From: Thermosediminibacterales bacterium
Lineage (GTDB): Bacteria; Bacillota; Thermosediminibacteria; Koleobacterales; JARRCM01
Reading direction: 5' to 3'
Assembly: GCA_029982205.1 (NCBI GenBank)
Contig: JARRCM010000021.1
Coordinates: forward strand, 1-36,026
DNA: 36,026 nucleotides
Shown in pieces: positions 17,264 through 26,387 of the stretch. The notes below the pieces were generated by a model, which saw only the letters and a list, made by a program, of their open reading frames with translations, did not search any database and was not told the origin of the DNA. Numbering within the stretch: the first letter of the stretch is position 1; every line of letters starts with the position of its first letter. The translations under genes were made by a program, and so were the position numbers.

Positions 17264-18331
17264 TCACCCTATAATCTGCTTAATTTTGTTGCAGAAAATT
17301 TTTTTAACATTTTCATACGAAAAATCTTTTAACCTTTCATTTTGTTTTTTTATTATTTGGCTTCTAAACTTTTCATCTCTAACAACCTGTTCAATCATTT
17401 CAGCTATTAAATAATAGTCTTTTTTATTTACCATGATACCGGCATCTCCTAAAGTATATGGAATAGCTGATGATTTATATGCAATTATTGGTACTTTAAA
17501 AAACATGCTTTCGATTAATGGGACACAAAAACCTTCATGCTCGCTCATACATAAAAATACATCAGCTATTTTGTAATAGGCCAGTAATTTACTAAATGAT
17601 ATGTGACCTGTAAAATACACATCTTTTAAACCCAGTTTCGACACCAATTTTTTTAATAAGTTATAGTAAGTTTCCATTCCCTCATAAGAACCAATTAGGA
17701 ATAATCTGCTATTACTATTTATATATTTCTTATAGTAATAAAAACTTTTAATTACATCCTCCTGCTTTTTATTGGGAGATATTCTGCCAACAAAAATAAT
17801 ATTTGTTTTTTCGTCATTATATCTCTCCATTGTATAGTCATCTGCTTCTTTTTTATAGTCATCAAAAGGAATTAATATGGGCACAACATGAGTATTTTTA
17901 TAGCCGTATTTTATTAACTCTTTCCTATTATATTCGGAATCAGCAATTGCATAATCAAAGCTGTTACTCAACATTTTTAACTGCTCTCGCCCCTGTTTAA
18001 CAAGTTGATAAATTTGACTATTGTAAAATTTAAAATATTTAGCCGGTGTTATATTATGATACATCATTACTTTTTTTATATTTTTAAGGTCTCTCATCAT
18101 AAAAGATAATTTGGTGCCTGTAGACATATGGTATATAATTACATGGTTGCTACTTTTTATTTTGAACTCACTTATATGCCTGGCTATTTTTTTGACTTTA
18201 GTGCCGATATTTTCTGCATATATATCTGATTCAAACCCCATTTCTCTTAATATCTTCATTATAGCTATTGTATCATTGCTTACAGCATCACCATAAGTTA
18301 TAGTGGGTAATATCTGATCAATACATTGCAC
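17264..18331 (-). CDS. GT4-family glycosyltransferase
   Basis: A 355-residue GT-B enzyme. I chose GTG at 18329-18331, preceded by GGAGG (18339-18343) at seven bases. The product then starts MQCIDQILPTITYGDAVSND, as expected for this GT4 group. A longer frame from 18394 would run 50 bases into the preceding gene and add no conserved sequence. Motifs: NIIFVGRISPNKKQEDVIKS, YFTGHISFSKLLAYYKIAD and HEGFCVPLIESMFFKVPIIA, with the paired glutamates, then SSAIPYTLGDAGIMV. It lies between two GT4s of another subgroup that are paralogs of each other, so the three genes probably act in one assembly step. Sugar specificity is unknown. Confidence 0.88.
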   Translation of the reverse strand: MQCIDQILPTITYGDAVSNDTIAIMKILREMGFESDIYAENIGTKVKKIARHISEFKIKSSNHVIIYHMSTGTKLSFMMRDLKNIKKVMMYHNITPAKYFKFYNSQIYQLVKQGREQLKMLSNSFDYAIADSEYNRKELIKYGYKNTHVVPILIPFDDYKKEADDYTMERYNDEKTNIIFVGRISPNKKQEDVIKSFYYYKKYINSNSRLFLIGSYEGMETYYNLLKKLVSKLGLKDVYFTGHISFSKLLAYYKIADVFLCMSEHEGFCVPLIESMFFKVPIIAYKSSAIPYTLGDAGIMVNKKDYYLIAEMIEQVVRDEKFRSQIIKKQNERLKDFSYENVKKIFCNKIKQIIG

Positions 18332-18344
18332 TTTAATTCCTCCA

Positions 18345-19532
18345 TTAATCATATAAGTTTTGTATAAATTTGATATATTTTTCACTAACCACATCCCATG
18401 TAAAGTTTTTATTTACAAAGTTTTTACCCTGTTTTCCTAACTTCATAGCAATCTTTTTGTTATCTAAAATGAATCTTATACATTCTTCAAATTCATAAAA
18501 GTCATTGAAATAAAGTCCCCCATTGGATTGTCTACAGAAACTTTTTGTAACTTCACACTTGGCGTTAACCAGCACAGGTGTTTCACAAATCCAGCTTTCC
18601 ATTATTACAATAGAAAAACTTTCATGAGTCGATGGTTGACATAACAAAGCCGCAGCTGAAAAAGCATCATACTTATCCTGTAAAGGAACAAACCCAAGGT
18701 CAAAAACGTGTTCTTTTATTTCTACAGGTATATCTATATGCCCTCCGCCTATTAAAACCAAATCAAGAATATACTCTGGATTTCTTAATTTAAATTTTTT
18801 GAAATAATTTAGTAACAAATCGACATTTTTACCCTTATCTTTTCTACCAGCATAGAGAATAAATGGATTCTTTAAATTATATTTTTTAATAAATCGTTCA
18901 CTATCATAGTTTAAAGGAACATCAATACCTGTTCCTATCACTTCTTTTTTTATTGGATCTATGTTATAAAGTTTTTCTGCAAGCTCCTTCTCGGGATTTG
19001 ATAAGAATATAATTCCTCTTGAAAGTTCAAATATCTCTTTAACTGACTCCAGATAAGCATAACTTTCATCATGTAAGCAAGGTATAAGAACACTTTTTTC
19101 CGGACATTCCTTTATACCATAGTAGGTAGTACCGAACATGTATGGTGTAAATATAAAACAATGATATTTTTCTTTGTTTTTTCTTATATAATTATAAAGT
19201 GCAGGACTGTTTATCATTTCTTTAAAAAATATTTTTTCTTCTTCTCTTGTTATTTTAATTTTGTTTATAAGTTTGTAGTTAATTTGATCAAAGGCATGAG
19301 TGTTCCTGAATCTAATTTTAAATCTTCTCACAGGAACATTATTAATTCTATCTAAACCTTCACTATAATAATTCACGTTCCAGTCACTTGCAAACTCTTT
19401 AACACAAGTAGTAAGAATCTCTACATCTAATCCTTTTTGTTTTAAGTGTTTAGATATATTTCGACATGCTGCTTCCGCACCACCTGGAATTTTTTCCCCG
19501 AACCATGGAATTACAAAGGCAATTTTTTTCAA
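18345..19532 (-). CDS. GT4-family glycosyltransferase
   Basis: A 395-residue GT-B enzyme starting at TTG 19530-19532 behind AAGGATGTGA. It is a paralog of the enzyme at 16066-17259: both have KKI.(F/M)V at the start, a G(S/A)E loop, E(V/I)LTTC, INxVxVRRF, C(L/P)xDE/TAHDE-like segments and the HES-type donor motif (HESFSIVIMESWICETPVLV). The donor domain also has LYAGRKDKGKNVDLLLNYF. It follows the methyltransferase gene by 12 bases. It probably adds a sugar to the exported polymer. The closeness of the two paralogs, with one GT between them, suggests duplication followed by specialisation. Confidence 0.88.
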   Translation of the reverse strand: MKKIAFVIPWFGEKIPGGAEAACRNISKHLKQKGLDVEILTTCVKEFASDWNVNYYSEGLDRINNVPVRRFKIRFRNTHAFDQINYKLINKIKITREEEKIFFKEMINSPALYNYIRKNKEKYHCFIFTPYMFGTTYYGIKECPEKSVLIPCLHDESYAYLESVKEIFELSRGIIFLSNPEKELAEKLYNIDPIKKEVIGTGIDVPLNYDSERFIKKYNLKNPFILYAGRKDKGKNVDLLLNYFKKFKLRNPEYILDLVLIGGGHIDIPVEIKEHVFDLGFVPLQDKYDAFSAAALLCQPSTHESFSIVIMESWICETPVLVNAKCEVTKSFCRQSNGGLYFNDFYEFEECIRFILDNKKIAMKLGKQGKNFVNKNFTWDVVSEKYIKFIQNLYD

Positions 19533-19544
19533 ATTATCACATCC

Positions 19545-21212
19545 TTATTTGGTTGCAATTATTGCATACTCTCTTTGTCCAAATAATAAATTGTTTAATC
19601 TGTTTATCGCTTCATTTACCTCTTCTAAATTATCAATACTGGAGCTTCGAATAGCAGGAAACTTTTCTTTCATATTAGAGAAATAACTCACTTCTATATT
19701 TCTAAATCCTTCTGTTTCCAAAATAAATTTCAGTGTTAAGGGATGAATTGGTGTTTTATGAGTTAAATCGATATAAAAACCATCTACCACTGCAGATAAA
19801 CATTGGGGATTAATTGTCTCAATAATTAAAACTCCGTTTTTTTTCAATCTTTCGTATGAAAGTCTAATTAATTGAACTATTTCATGTGGTTCCAAATGTT
19901 CTATAACCTGAGCTGCAAAAATCCCATCAAACTCTGCCTTGTTGACATTTTTAAGATACTCCAGCCCTTCTGCTAATTCAACAGGTAGACCATTTTCCTG
20001 ACAATATAAAACCATATCCTCATTGATATCAATTCCTTTTACTCCTGTTTTCCCCTGTTCCATAAGCAGTTCAACAAACTCTCCCCTACCGCATCCGATA
20101 TCCAATATATTTTCCTTATCCTCAAAATATTTTAAATACCTTGATTGTTTCTTCTTTATTTCTTCCCTGCTACCTCTATAAATTTGTTCAAACATGAAAT
20201 AGTCGATATCTATCTTTCGATCATCTTGCTCAGATTTTGAAGGCATAGATTTTGTTAATTCGTTATTCATCTTTCTTTGGTTTTTAAGAGTTCTTTCTAT
20301 CCTTCTCAACCTTTCTCCAACTACCAAATCTGTATTTATCTTTTTTTGATAAAAATTATTTAGGCTTCTAACATTTTCCTCAACCCTATAAACTCTGCCC
20401 TTTAAATCTTCAACATTTTCCACTAATTTTTTACAGCTTAACAAATCGCCTTCTAAATTTTCCAAAGAGATTTGATAATCTCGTTTTGCTTTTTCCAGTT
20501 CTTCTTCTACATACCCTATGTATAATTTCAGTTGTTTCAACTCTTCCTCTAATTCTTTTTTAGTTACGGTCTTCTCTTTAAATAAAGTTATTTTCTCTTC
20601 CAATTCTTCCAATCTATGCTTTATGAAACTGTTTGTTTTTTGGCTTTGCTCTATTAATTTCATTCTTTCTTTAACATTATTTATCTCGTTTTCTGTTTCA
20701 GAAACAAAACTTTCCAATTTTTTTAAACGATTATAATTTGCTGATTTATCTACATATTCTTTTAAAAGCAATATTTTTTCATTTAATTGATTGTACATTG
20801 TTAGATTATCATCTATGAAAGCTTTTATTTGATTTAAACTCCTTGTCACACTTGCATTAAATTCCCTCTGTCTATAAAAAGGAGGATTAATGTACCACCG
20901 CAAGAGCTTGCGTAAAATTTTCTTTGCAAAAACAATGAGTCTCCCAATAATTTTCCTGTGTGAAGTTATTTGATATTCGGTTTGTATATTCCACGCTATA
21001 TTATTGTATTTTACATTTTCTTCAAATTCGGTTCTATTGAAACTTGCATTGTAATCATTATCTTCTAATGCGAGGGATTCCAAATCAGGCAAATCAACCT
21101 CTTTTATTTTTCTTTTTTTTATATTTTGCCGTATTTGTTCCATGATTTGTTCTACATTAATTTCTTCATCATTAATTTCAAAAATGCTTTCAGGCATATT
21201 TTTTTCTGGCAT
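19545..21212 (-). CDS. Coiled-coil SAM-dependent methyltransferase (possible chain-end modifier/length regulator)
   Basis: A 555-residue protein. I use ATG 21210-21212, which has GAGGTG (21219-21224) six bases upstream; the longer frame from 21245 overlaps the ABC ATPase gene. An N-terminal motif (INVEQIMEQIRQNIKKRK) leads to a basic hydrophobic segment near 90-110. Next is a long heptad-rich coiled coil, about residues 140-320, and then a class I methyltransferase domain. SAM motif I is ILDIGCGRGEF (about 369-379), with FDGIFAAQVIEHL further on. It is immediately downstream of the Wzm/Wzt exporter. In E. coli O8/O9a the methyltransferase WbdD, with a coiled coil acting as ruler, caps the chain and is recognised by Wzt. 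The same role is plausible here but not proven. Domain order is reversed relative to WbdD and no kinase domain is visible. Confidence 0.85.
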   Translation of the reverse strand: MPEKNMPESIFEINDEEINVEQIMEQIRQNIKKRKIKEVDLPDLESLALEDNDYNASFNRTEFEENVKYNNIAWNIQTEYQITSHRKIIGRLIVFAKKILRKLLRWYINPPFYRQREFNASVTRSLNQIKAFIDDNLTMYNQLNEKILLLKEYVDKSANYNRLKKLESFVSETENEINNVKERMKLIEQSQKTNSFIKHRLEELEEKITLFKEKTVTKKELEEELKQLKLYIGYVEEELEKAKRDYQISLENLEGDLLSCKKLVENVEDLKGRVYRVEENVRSLNNFYQKKINTDLVVGERLRRIERTLKNQRKMNNELTKSMPSKSEQDDRKIDIDYFMFEQIYRGSREEIKKKQSRYLKYFEDKENILDIGCGRGEFVELLMEQGKTGVKGIDINEDMVLYCQENGLPVELAEGLEYLKNVNKAEFDGIFAAQVIEHLEPHEIVQLIRLSYERLKKNGVLIIETINPQCLSAVVDGFYIDLTHKTPIHPLTLKFILETEGFRNIEVSYFSNMKEKFPAIRSSSIDNLEEVNEAINRLNNLLFGQREYAIIATK

Positions 21213-21225
21213 GTTTTTCACCTCT

Positions 21226-22464
21226 TTAATTAATTTGCCACTCATGCTCCAGTCTACATATTCCTACATCTTTTAAAACCGATACAACTTCAAATTCATA
21301 TCTCTGACGCTGGTAGTCGTACGCCCTCCCATCTTCTGCATGTACAGCAACATCCAATAGATATTTCCCCGGTAGTAATAAAAGGGATTTTATTTTAAAT
21401 TCTACTACTCCCCGATGTTTTACATTGTTAATTTTCATCCCATCTATGTGTGTGTTTGTACCATAACACGAAATACCCTCATGGTTAAAAATTCCGACGC
21501 CAAAAACATAATTTTCTACATCTTTATGCTTTTTATAATAAATTTGTATCGTTACCCTGTCCCCACAGGAAAAACAATGTTTTTCATTACCATTCAAATC
21601 CAGCATTTTAACATTATAAATTTCAACTTCTTGGCTTCCCCAACGTTTTGTAGAAGTACCAATCGAGTTATTTTCCTTCTCTGTTTGTTTTTTATTTTCT
21701 GTTTGTTTATGGCGTTCCTCAATTCTGTTTTCTTCTTTTGTCTTCATATACTGTAGATAATTATCTATTATTTTTGGTGGTTCACCCTTTAACTGAATAA
21801 CACCTTTATTCAACCACACAATTTTGTTACATATTTTCTCTAAACTTCCGGTATTGTGGGATACTATAACAATTGTAGTTCCTCTATTTTTCAATTCTTT
21901 TATTTTATTAAAACATTTTTTTTGAAAAGAAACATCACCTACTGCAAGTATTTCATCTATTAGAAGAATATCTGCATCAACATTAATTGCCACTGAAAAA
22001 GCAAGTCTCATATACATACCCGAAGAGTATATTCTAACTGGGTTATCTATGTAATCTTCAAGCTCTGAAAAAGCTATTATATCATCCAATTTATTATCAA
22101 TTTCCTTCCTGGTAAGGCCAAAGATGGATGCATTGGTATAGATGTTTTCTCGGCCTGTCATGTCGGGATGGAATCCTGCGCCCAGTTCAAGGAGACTTGA
22201 AACCTTACCCCTTACCTTTATTTCTCCCCTGTTGGGATATATTATCCTGGATATCAATTTAAGCAATGTGCTTTTGCCTGAACCATTTTCCCCTATCAAG
22301 CCAACTGTCTGGCCTTTTTGTATGTTTAGATTTATCCCCTTTAGAACCCATCTTTCCTCATATTTGTTTCTGTTTCTAAATAACAATTTTTCTTTTAATG
22401 TACTTCCCTTATCATGATAGATTCGGTACTTCTTCCACACATCTTTAACTTCTATCACATTCAT
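21226..22464 (-). CDS. wzt: ABC transporter ATP-binding protein for polysaccharide export (Wzt-type)
   Basis: A 412-residue ATPase. Walker A GENGSGKST is at residues 58-66. The signature is the degenerate SSGMYMRLAFS (about 147-157), typical of Wzt/TagH/RfbB exporters. Walker B is DILLIDE (165-171) and the switch His is His203. After an acidic/Lys-rich linker (about 240-272) comes a C-terminal beta-sandwich domain (about 276-412). In O8/O9a Wzt this extra domain binds the modified end of the polymer, so exporters with it usually need a chain-terminating modification. The adjacent methyltransferase gene would supply that. ATG at 22464 has GGAGG upstream and follows the permease stop by two bases. 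Confidence 0.93.
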   Translation of the reverse strand: MNVIEVKDVWKKYRIYHDKGSTLKEKLLFRNRNKYEERWVLKGINLNIQKGQTVGLIGENGSGKSTLLKLISRIIYPNRGEIKVRGKVSSLLELGAGFHPDMTGRENIYTNASIFGLTRKEIDNKLDDIIAFSELEDYIDNPVRIYSSGMYMRLAFSVAINVDADILLIDEILAVGDVSFQKKCFNKIKELKNRGTTIVIVSHNTGSLEKICNKIVWLNKGVIQLKGEPPKIIDNYLQYMKTKEENRIEERHKQTENKKQTEKENNSIGTSTKRWGSQEVEIYNVKMLDLNGNEKHCFSCGDRVTIQIYYKKHKDVENYVFGVGIFNHEGISCYGTNTHIDGMKINNVKHRGVVEFKIKSLLLLPGKYLLDVAVHAEDGRAYDYQRQRYEFEVVSVLKDVGICRLEHEWQIN

Positions 22465-22466
22465 GT

Positions 22467-23243
22467 CTATATTTCCTCCGCAAAGTTTTTCTGAAGTATT
22501 TTGAACACGTTATAGCCAAATATAACTGTGAACAGTCCTATTAACAGCGTTAAGCCCAACATTACAAAATCAGGAGCTTTTCCATAGTACAGAATATCTC
22601 TAAAGGATATAATTATGGGTGTTATGGGATTAAGAAAGAACAATTTCAAATAGCTTTTAGGAATCATCTCTACAGGGTAAATTATGGGTGTAAAATAAAA
22701 CCAGCCCATCAGTAAAACTCCCAGTATGTGTTCAAGGTCTCTAAAATAAACATTCAAAGATGATACAAGCAGTGAGATACCAAGAGTTATGAGATATTCT
22801 ACAAAAATAACTAGAGGTAAGTATATAATGTTTATTGTTATCCCTATTTTTGAAATAATTAGGACAATAAACACTATAACAAAACTAAACAATAAATTCA
22901 TTAAACCCGAAGTAACTACGGATAACGGCAGTACTGCTTTGGGGAAATAAATTTTTTTTACCAGATCCTTATTTGCAATTATGGTTCCTGCACTCACCTG
23001 AACAGATGTTGAAAAGAAAATCCATGGAAGCAGTGCAACAAATAAAAACATGTAGAATTTATCTATGTTGATTCTCATTACCGTTGAAAAAACTATGGTA
23101 AATACCACCAACTGAAGCAAAGGGTTAACAAAGGTCCATAAAAACCCCAACACCGATCCTTTATATCTTGTCCTTAAGTCCTTTTTTACAAGGTTTTTTA
23201 GCATTTCTCTATACTGATAAAGTTCTTTTATATCTTCAATCAT
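22467..23243 (-). CDS. wzm: ABC transporter permease for polysaccharide export (Wzm-type)
   Basis: A 258-residue ABC-2-type permease with about six membrane helices and an amphipathic N-terminus (LYQYREMLKNLVKKDLRTRYKG-type) that docks on the ATPase. Conserved blocks are GSVLGFLWTFVNPLLQLVVF, PWIFFSTS, YFRDLEHILG and FYFTPIIYP, with NP.TPII.S.RD near the C-terminus. These are hallmarks of Wzm/TagG/RfbA proteins. With the following ATPase it forms the exporter that flips the finished lipid-linked glycan. No Wzx flippase or Wzy polymerase was found, consistent with the ABC-dependent route. Confidence 0.93.
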   Translation of the reverse strand: MIEDIKELYQYREMLKNLVKKDLRTRYKGSVLGFLWTFVNPLLQLVVFTIVFSTVMRINIDKFYMFLFVALLPWIFFSTSVQVSAGTIIANKDLVKKIYFPKAVLPLSVVTSGLMNLLFSFVIVFIVLIISKIGITINIIYLPLVIFVEYLITLGISLLVSSLNVYFRDLEHILGVLLMGWFYFTPIIYPVEMIPKSYLKLFFLNPITPIIISFRDILYYGKAPDFVMLGLTLLIGLFTVIFGYNVFKILQKNFAEEI

Positions 23244-23256
23244 TCTTATCCCTCTT

Positions 23257-24192
23257 TTATACCGTTTCTCTCCAGTAGTTTAACACATCCCTCAGTGTCT
23301 GTTCAATAGTATATCTGGGTTTCCAGGCTGTGAGGTTTACCAGTTTTGTATTATCACATCTTAGAATGGGTACATCTGAAGGTCTGAGTCTGTTGGGATC
23401 TGTTTTTATCTCTATATCCACAGTGGATAGGGAAAGTAATATATCGAGAATGTATTGAATTCTGTAGCTCTTTCCGGATCCTACGTTGTATATTTCTCCT
23501 TTTTCACCTTTTTTAAAGAGTTCATAGTATGCCCTTACAATATCCCTTACATCTGTAAAATCCCTTTCTGCTTCAAGATTTCCTACCATCAAAACTGGTT
23601 CTCTTTTTCCCTTTTCTATTTCTGCTATCCTTTTAGCAAAATCTGAAACCACAAAGGTAGGGCTTTGTTTGGGACCGATATGGTTAAAGGCTCTAATCAT
23701 TATAATGTCCATATCGTACGCCCTTTGATAGACCTTGCCCATCATGTTCTGGGCTATCTTGCTGACGGCATAGGGGTTTCCCGGTCTTAGTTCCTGTTCT
23801 TCTTTAATTGGAATATCTTCTGGTTTAACAAAACCGTATTCTTCGCTTGATCCTACCAATAAAAGTCTGGGGTTTAACCCTGTTTCTCTGATGCTTTCCA
23901 ACAGGTTTATTGTTCCAATAGTGTTTACATTTATAGTAAGCTGTGGATGTTTCCATGAGTATGCGGCAGAACTCTGGGCTATCAGGTGAAATATACAGTC
24001 AGGTTTGACTTCAGTTATCACTTCTGCTACCTGCTGTCGGTTTGTAATATCCATTTTGTGGGTTTTTATGTTATTATAGCTGCTTATATTTTTATCTTTA
24101 ACGGTTCCGTGGACTTCTACATTCTTCGTAAGGAGATATTCTGCCAGGTATTCTCCTACGAATCCGCTTACTCCTGTAATTAAAGTTCTCAA
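23257..24192 (-). CDS. rmd: GDP-4-dehydro-6-deoxy-D-mannose reductase
   Basis: A 311-residue extended short-chain dehydrogenase that reduces the Gmd product to GDP-D-rhamnose. The NAD(P)-binding motif GVSGFVGEYL is at residues 7-16, the catalytic Tyr/Lys pair is in PYAVSK, and the Ser is in LVGSSEEYG. The RMD-specific run AFNHIGPKQ, FVVSDFAKRIAEIEKG, VGNLEAERDFTDVRDIVRAY and RPSDVPIL separates it from GDP-fucose synthases (WcaG/GMER), which convert the same intermediate to GDP-fucose. It lies 19 bases after gmd. Together they indicate D-rhamnose in the glycan. Confidence 0.92.
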   Translation of the reverse strand: MRTLITGVSGFVGEYLAEYLLTKNVEVHGTVKDKNISSYNNIKTHKMDITNRQQVAEVITEVKPDCIFHLIAQSSAAYSWKHPQLTINVNTIGTINLLESIRETGLNPRLLLVGSSEEYGFVKPEDIPIKEEQELRPGNPYAVSKIAQNMMGKVYQRAYDMDIIMIRAFNHIGPKQSPTFVVSDFAKRIAEIEKGKREPVLMVGNLEAERDFTDVRDIVRAYYELFKKGEKGEIYNVGSGKSYRIQYILDILLSLSTVDIEIKTDPNRLRPSDVPILRCDNTKLVNLTAWKPRYTIEQTLRDVLNYWRETV

Positions 24193-24211
24193 AATAGAAT
24201 CACCTCTAAAG

Positions 24212-25288
<1,077 letters not shown>

Positions 25289-25297
<9 letters not shown>

Positions 25298-26362
25298 GGT
25301 TTCAAGTTTATTTCTCTTAACTTCCTGCAATAGTCTTTTAATCTCCTGAGCTTTGTCTTTGCTACATATAAGTGTGGCATCTTCTGTGTCCACTACAATC
25401 AGGTTCTTGACTCCCAGGGTGGCTATCAGTTTACCGTTTGCCTCAATTATACACTTTTCTGTATCAAGGCTTACAATATTTCCTTTCATTATATTGCCGT
25501 TCTTATCCTTTTCATAAATCCTTTCTAGAGATGTCCAGCTTCCCACATCATCCCATCCAAAATCACCTGGTATTACAAAAATTGAATCCGCTTTTTCCAT
25601 AATACCATAGTCAATGGATATGCTATTAAATTTAGAGTATTCTACCTCAAGTACTTCATCTTCTTCCTCTGTTCCAAGGGCTCTTTTTAGGTTAACCAGG
25701 CCGCTGTACAATTCAGGCATGTGTTTTTTTATTTCCTGTAAAATCGTTGAAACCTTCCAGATGAACATCCCGCTGTTCCACAGATAATCGCCGCTATTTA
25801 TGTATTTTTTAGCTGTTTGAAGGTTCGGTTTTTCAACAAACCTCTGCACTTTAAAAACCTGGTTACCTTCAATTTCTTTTATTTTTTTTCCTGCCTGGAT
25901 GTATCCATAACCCGTTTCGGGGCGGGTTGGATTTATACCGAGAGTTACCAGGTTCTCTCCTTCCTTTGCTATATGTGCAGCAGCTTTAATAGTTTTTAGG
26001 AACTTTTCCTCCTCTTTTATCAAATGGTCTGAAGGCAGAACTATCATAACTGCCTCGGGATCTTTTCTTTCTATATGTAAAGCTGCCAGACCTATACATG
26101 GTGCCGTGTTTTTCCCCATGGGTTCAACTATAATGTTTTCCTCGGGAAGAAGGGGTAATTGTTGTGCAATTGCTTCTGCATAATCCTTGTTGGTCACAAT
26201 GTATATGTCTTCATAGTCCAGGATGCGGGTTAGGCGGTTAACAGTCTGCTGTATCATTGTCTCGTTTCCGAAGAGTTTTAACAACTGTTTAGGCAGTTTT
26301 GTTCTGCTTTTCGGCCAGAATCTTTCTCCTTTGCCTCCCGCCATTATAACTGCTGTTAACAT
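25289..26362 (-). CDS. manC: Mannose-1-phosphate guanylyltransferase
   Basis: A 357-residue GTP:mannose-1-phosphate guanylyltransferase making GDP-mannose. The nucleotide-binding start TAVIMAGGKGERFWPKSR and the PKQLLKLFG segment are present. They are followed by VLPSDHLI, RPETGYGYIQ, FVEKPN and a final SFVIPGDFGWDDVGSW-like block. It lacks the C-terminal cupin isomerase domain of bifunctional ManC/AlgA proteins, which fits the separate manA gene in the cluster. Two ATGs are adjacent; the second (26360-26362) is better spaced, five bases from AAGGTG. A perfect 14-base tandem repeat spans its stop codon. Confidence 0.94.
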
Positions 26363-26387
26363 CATATCACCTTCCTATTATTTACAT

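Noticed and set aside
18332-18394. N-terminal extension of the GT4 gene at 17264-18331
   Set aside because: It would overlap the preceding gene by 50 bases, has no ribosome site of its own, and the GTG at 18331 has GGAGG at ideal spacing.
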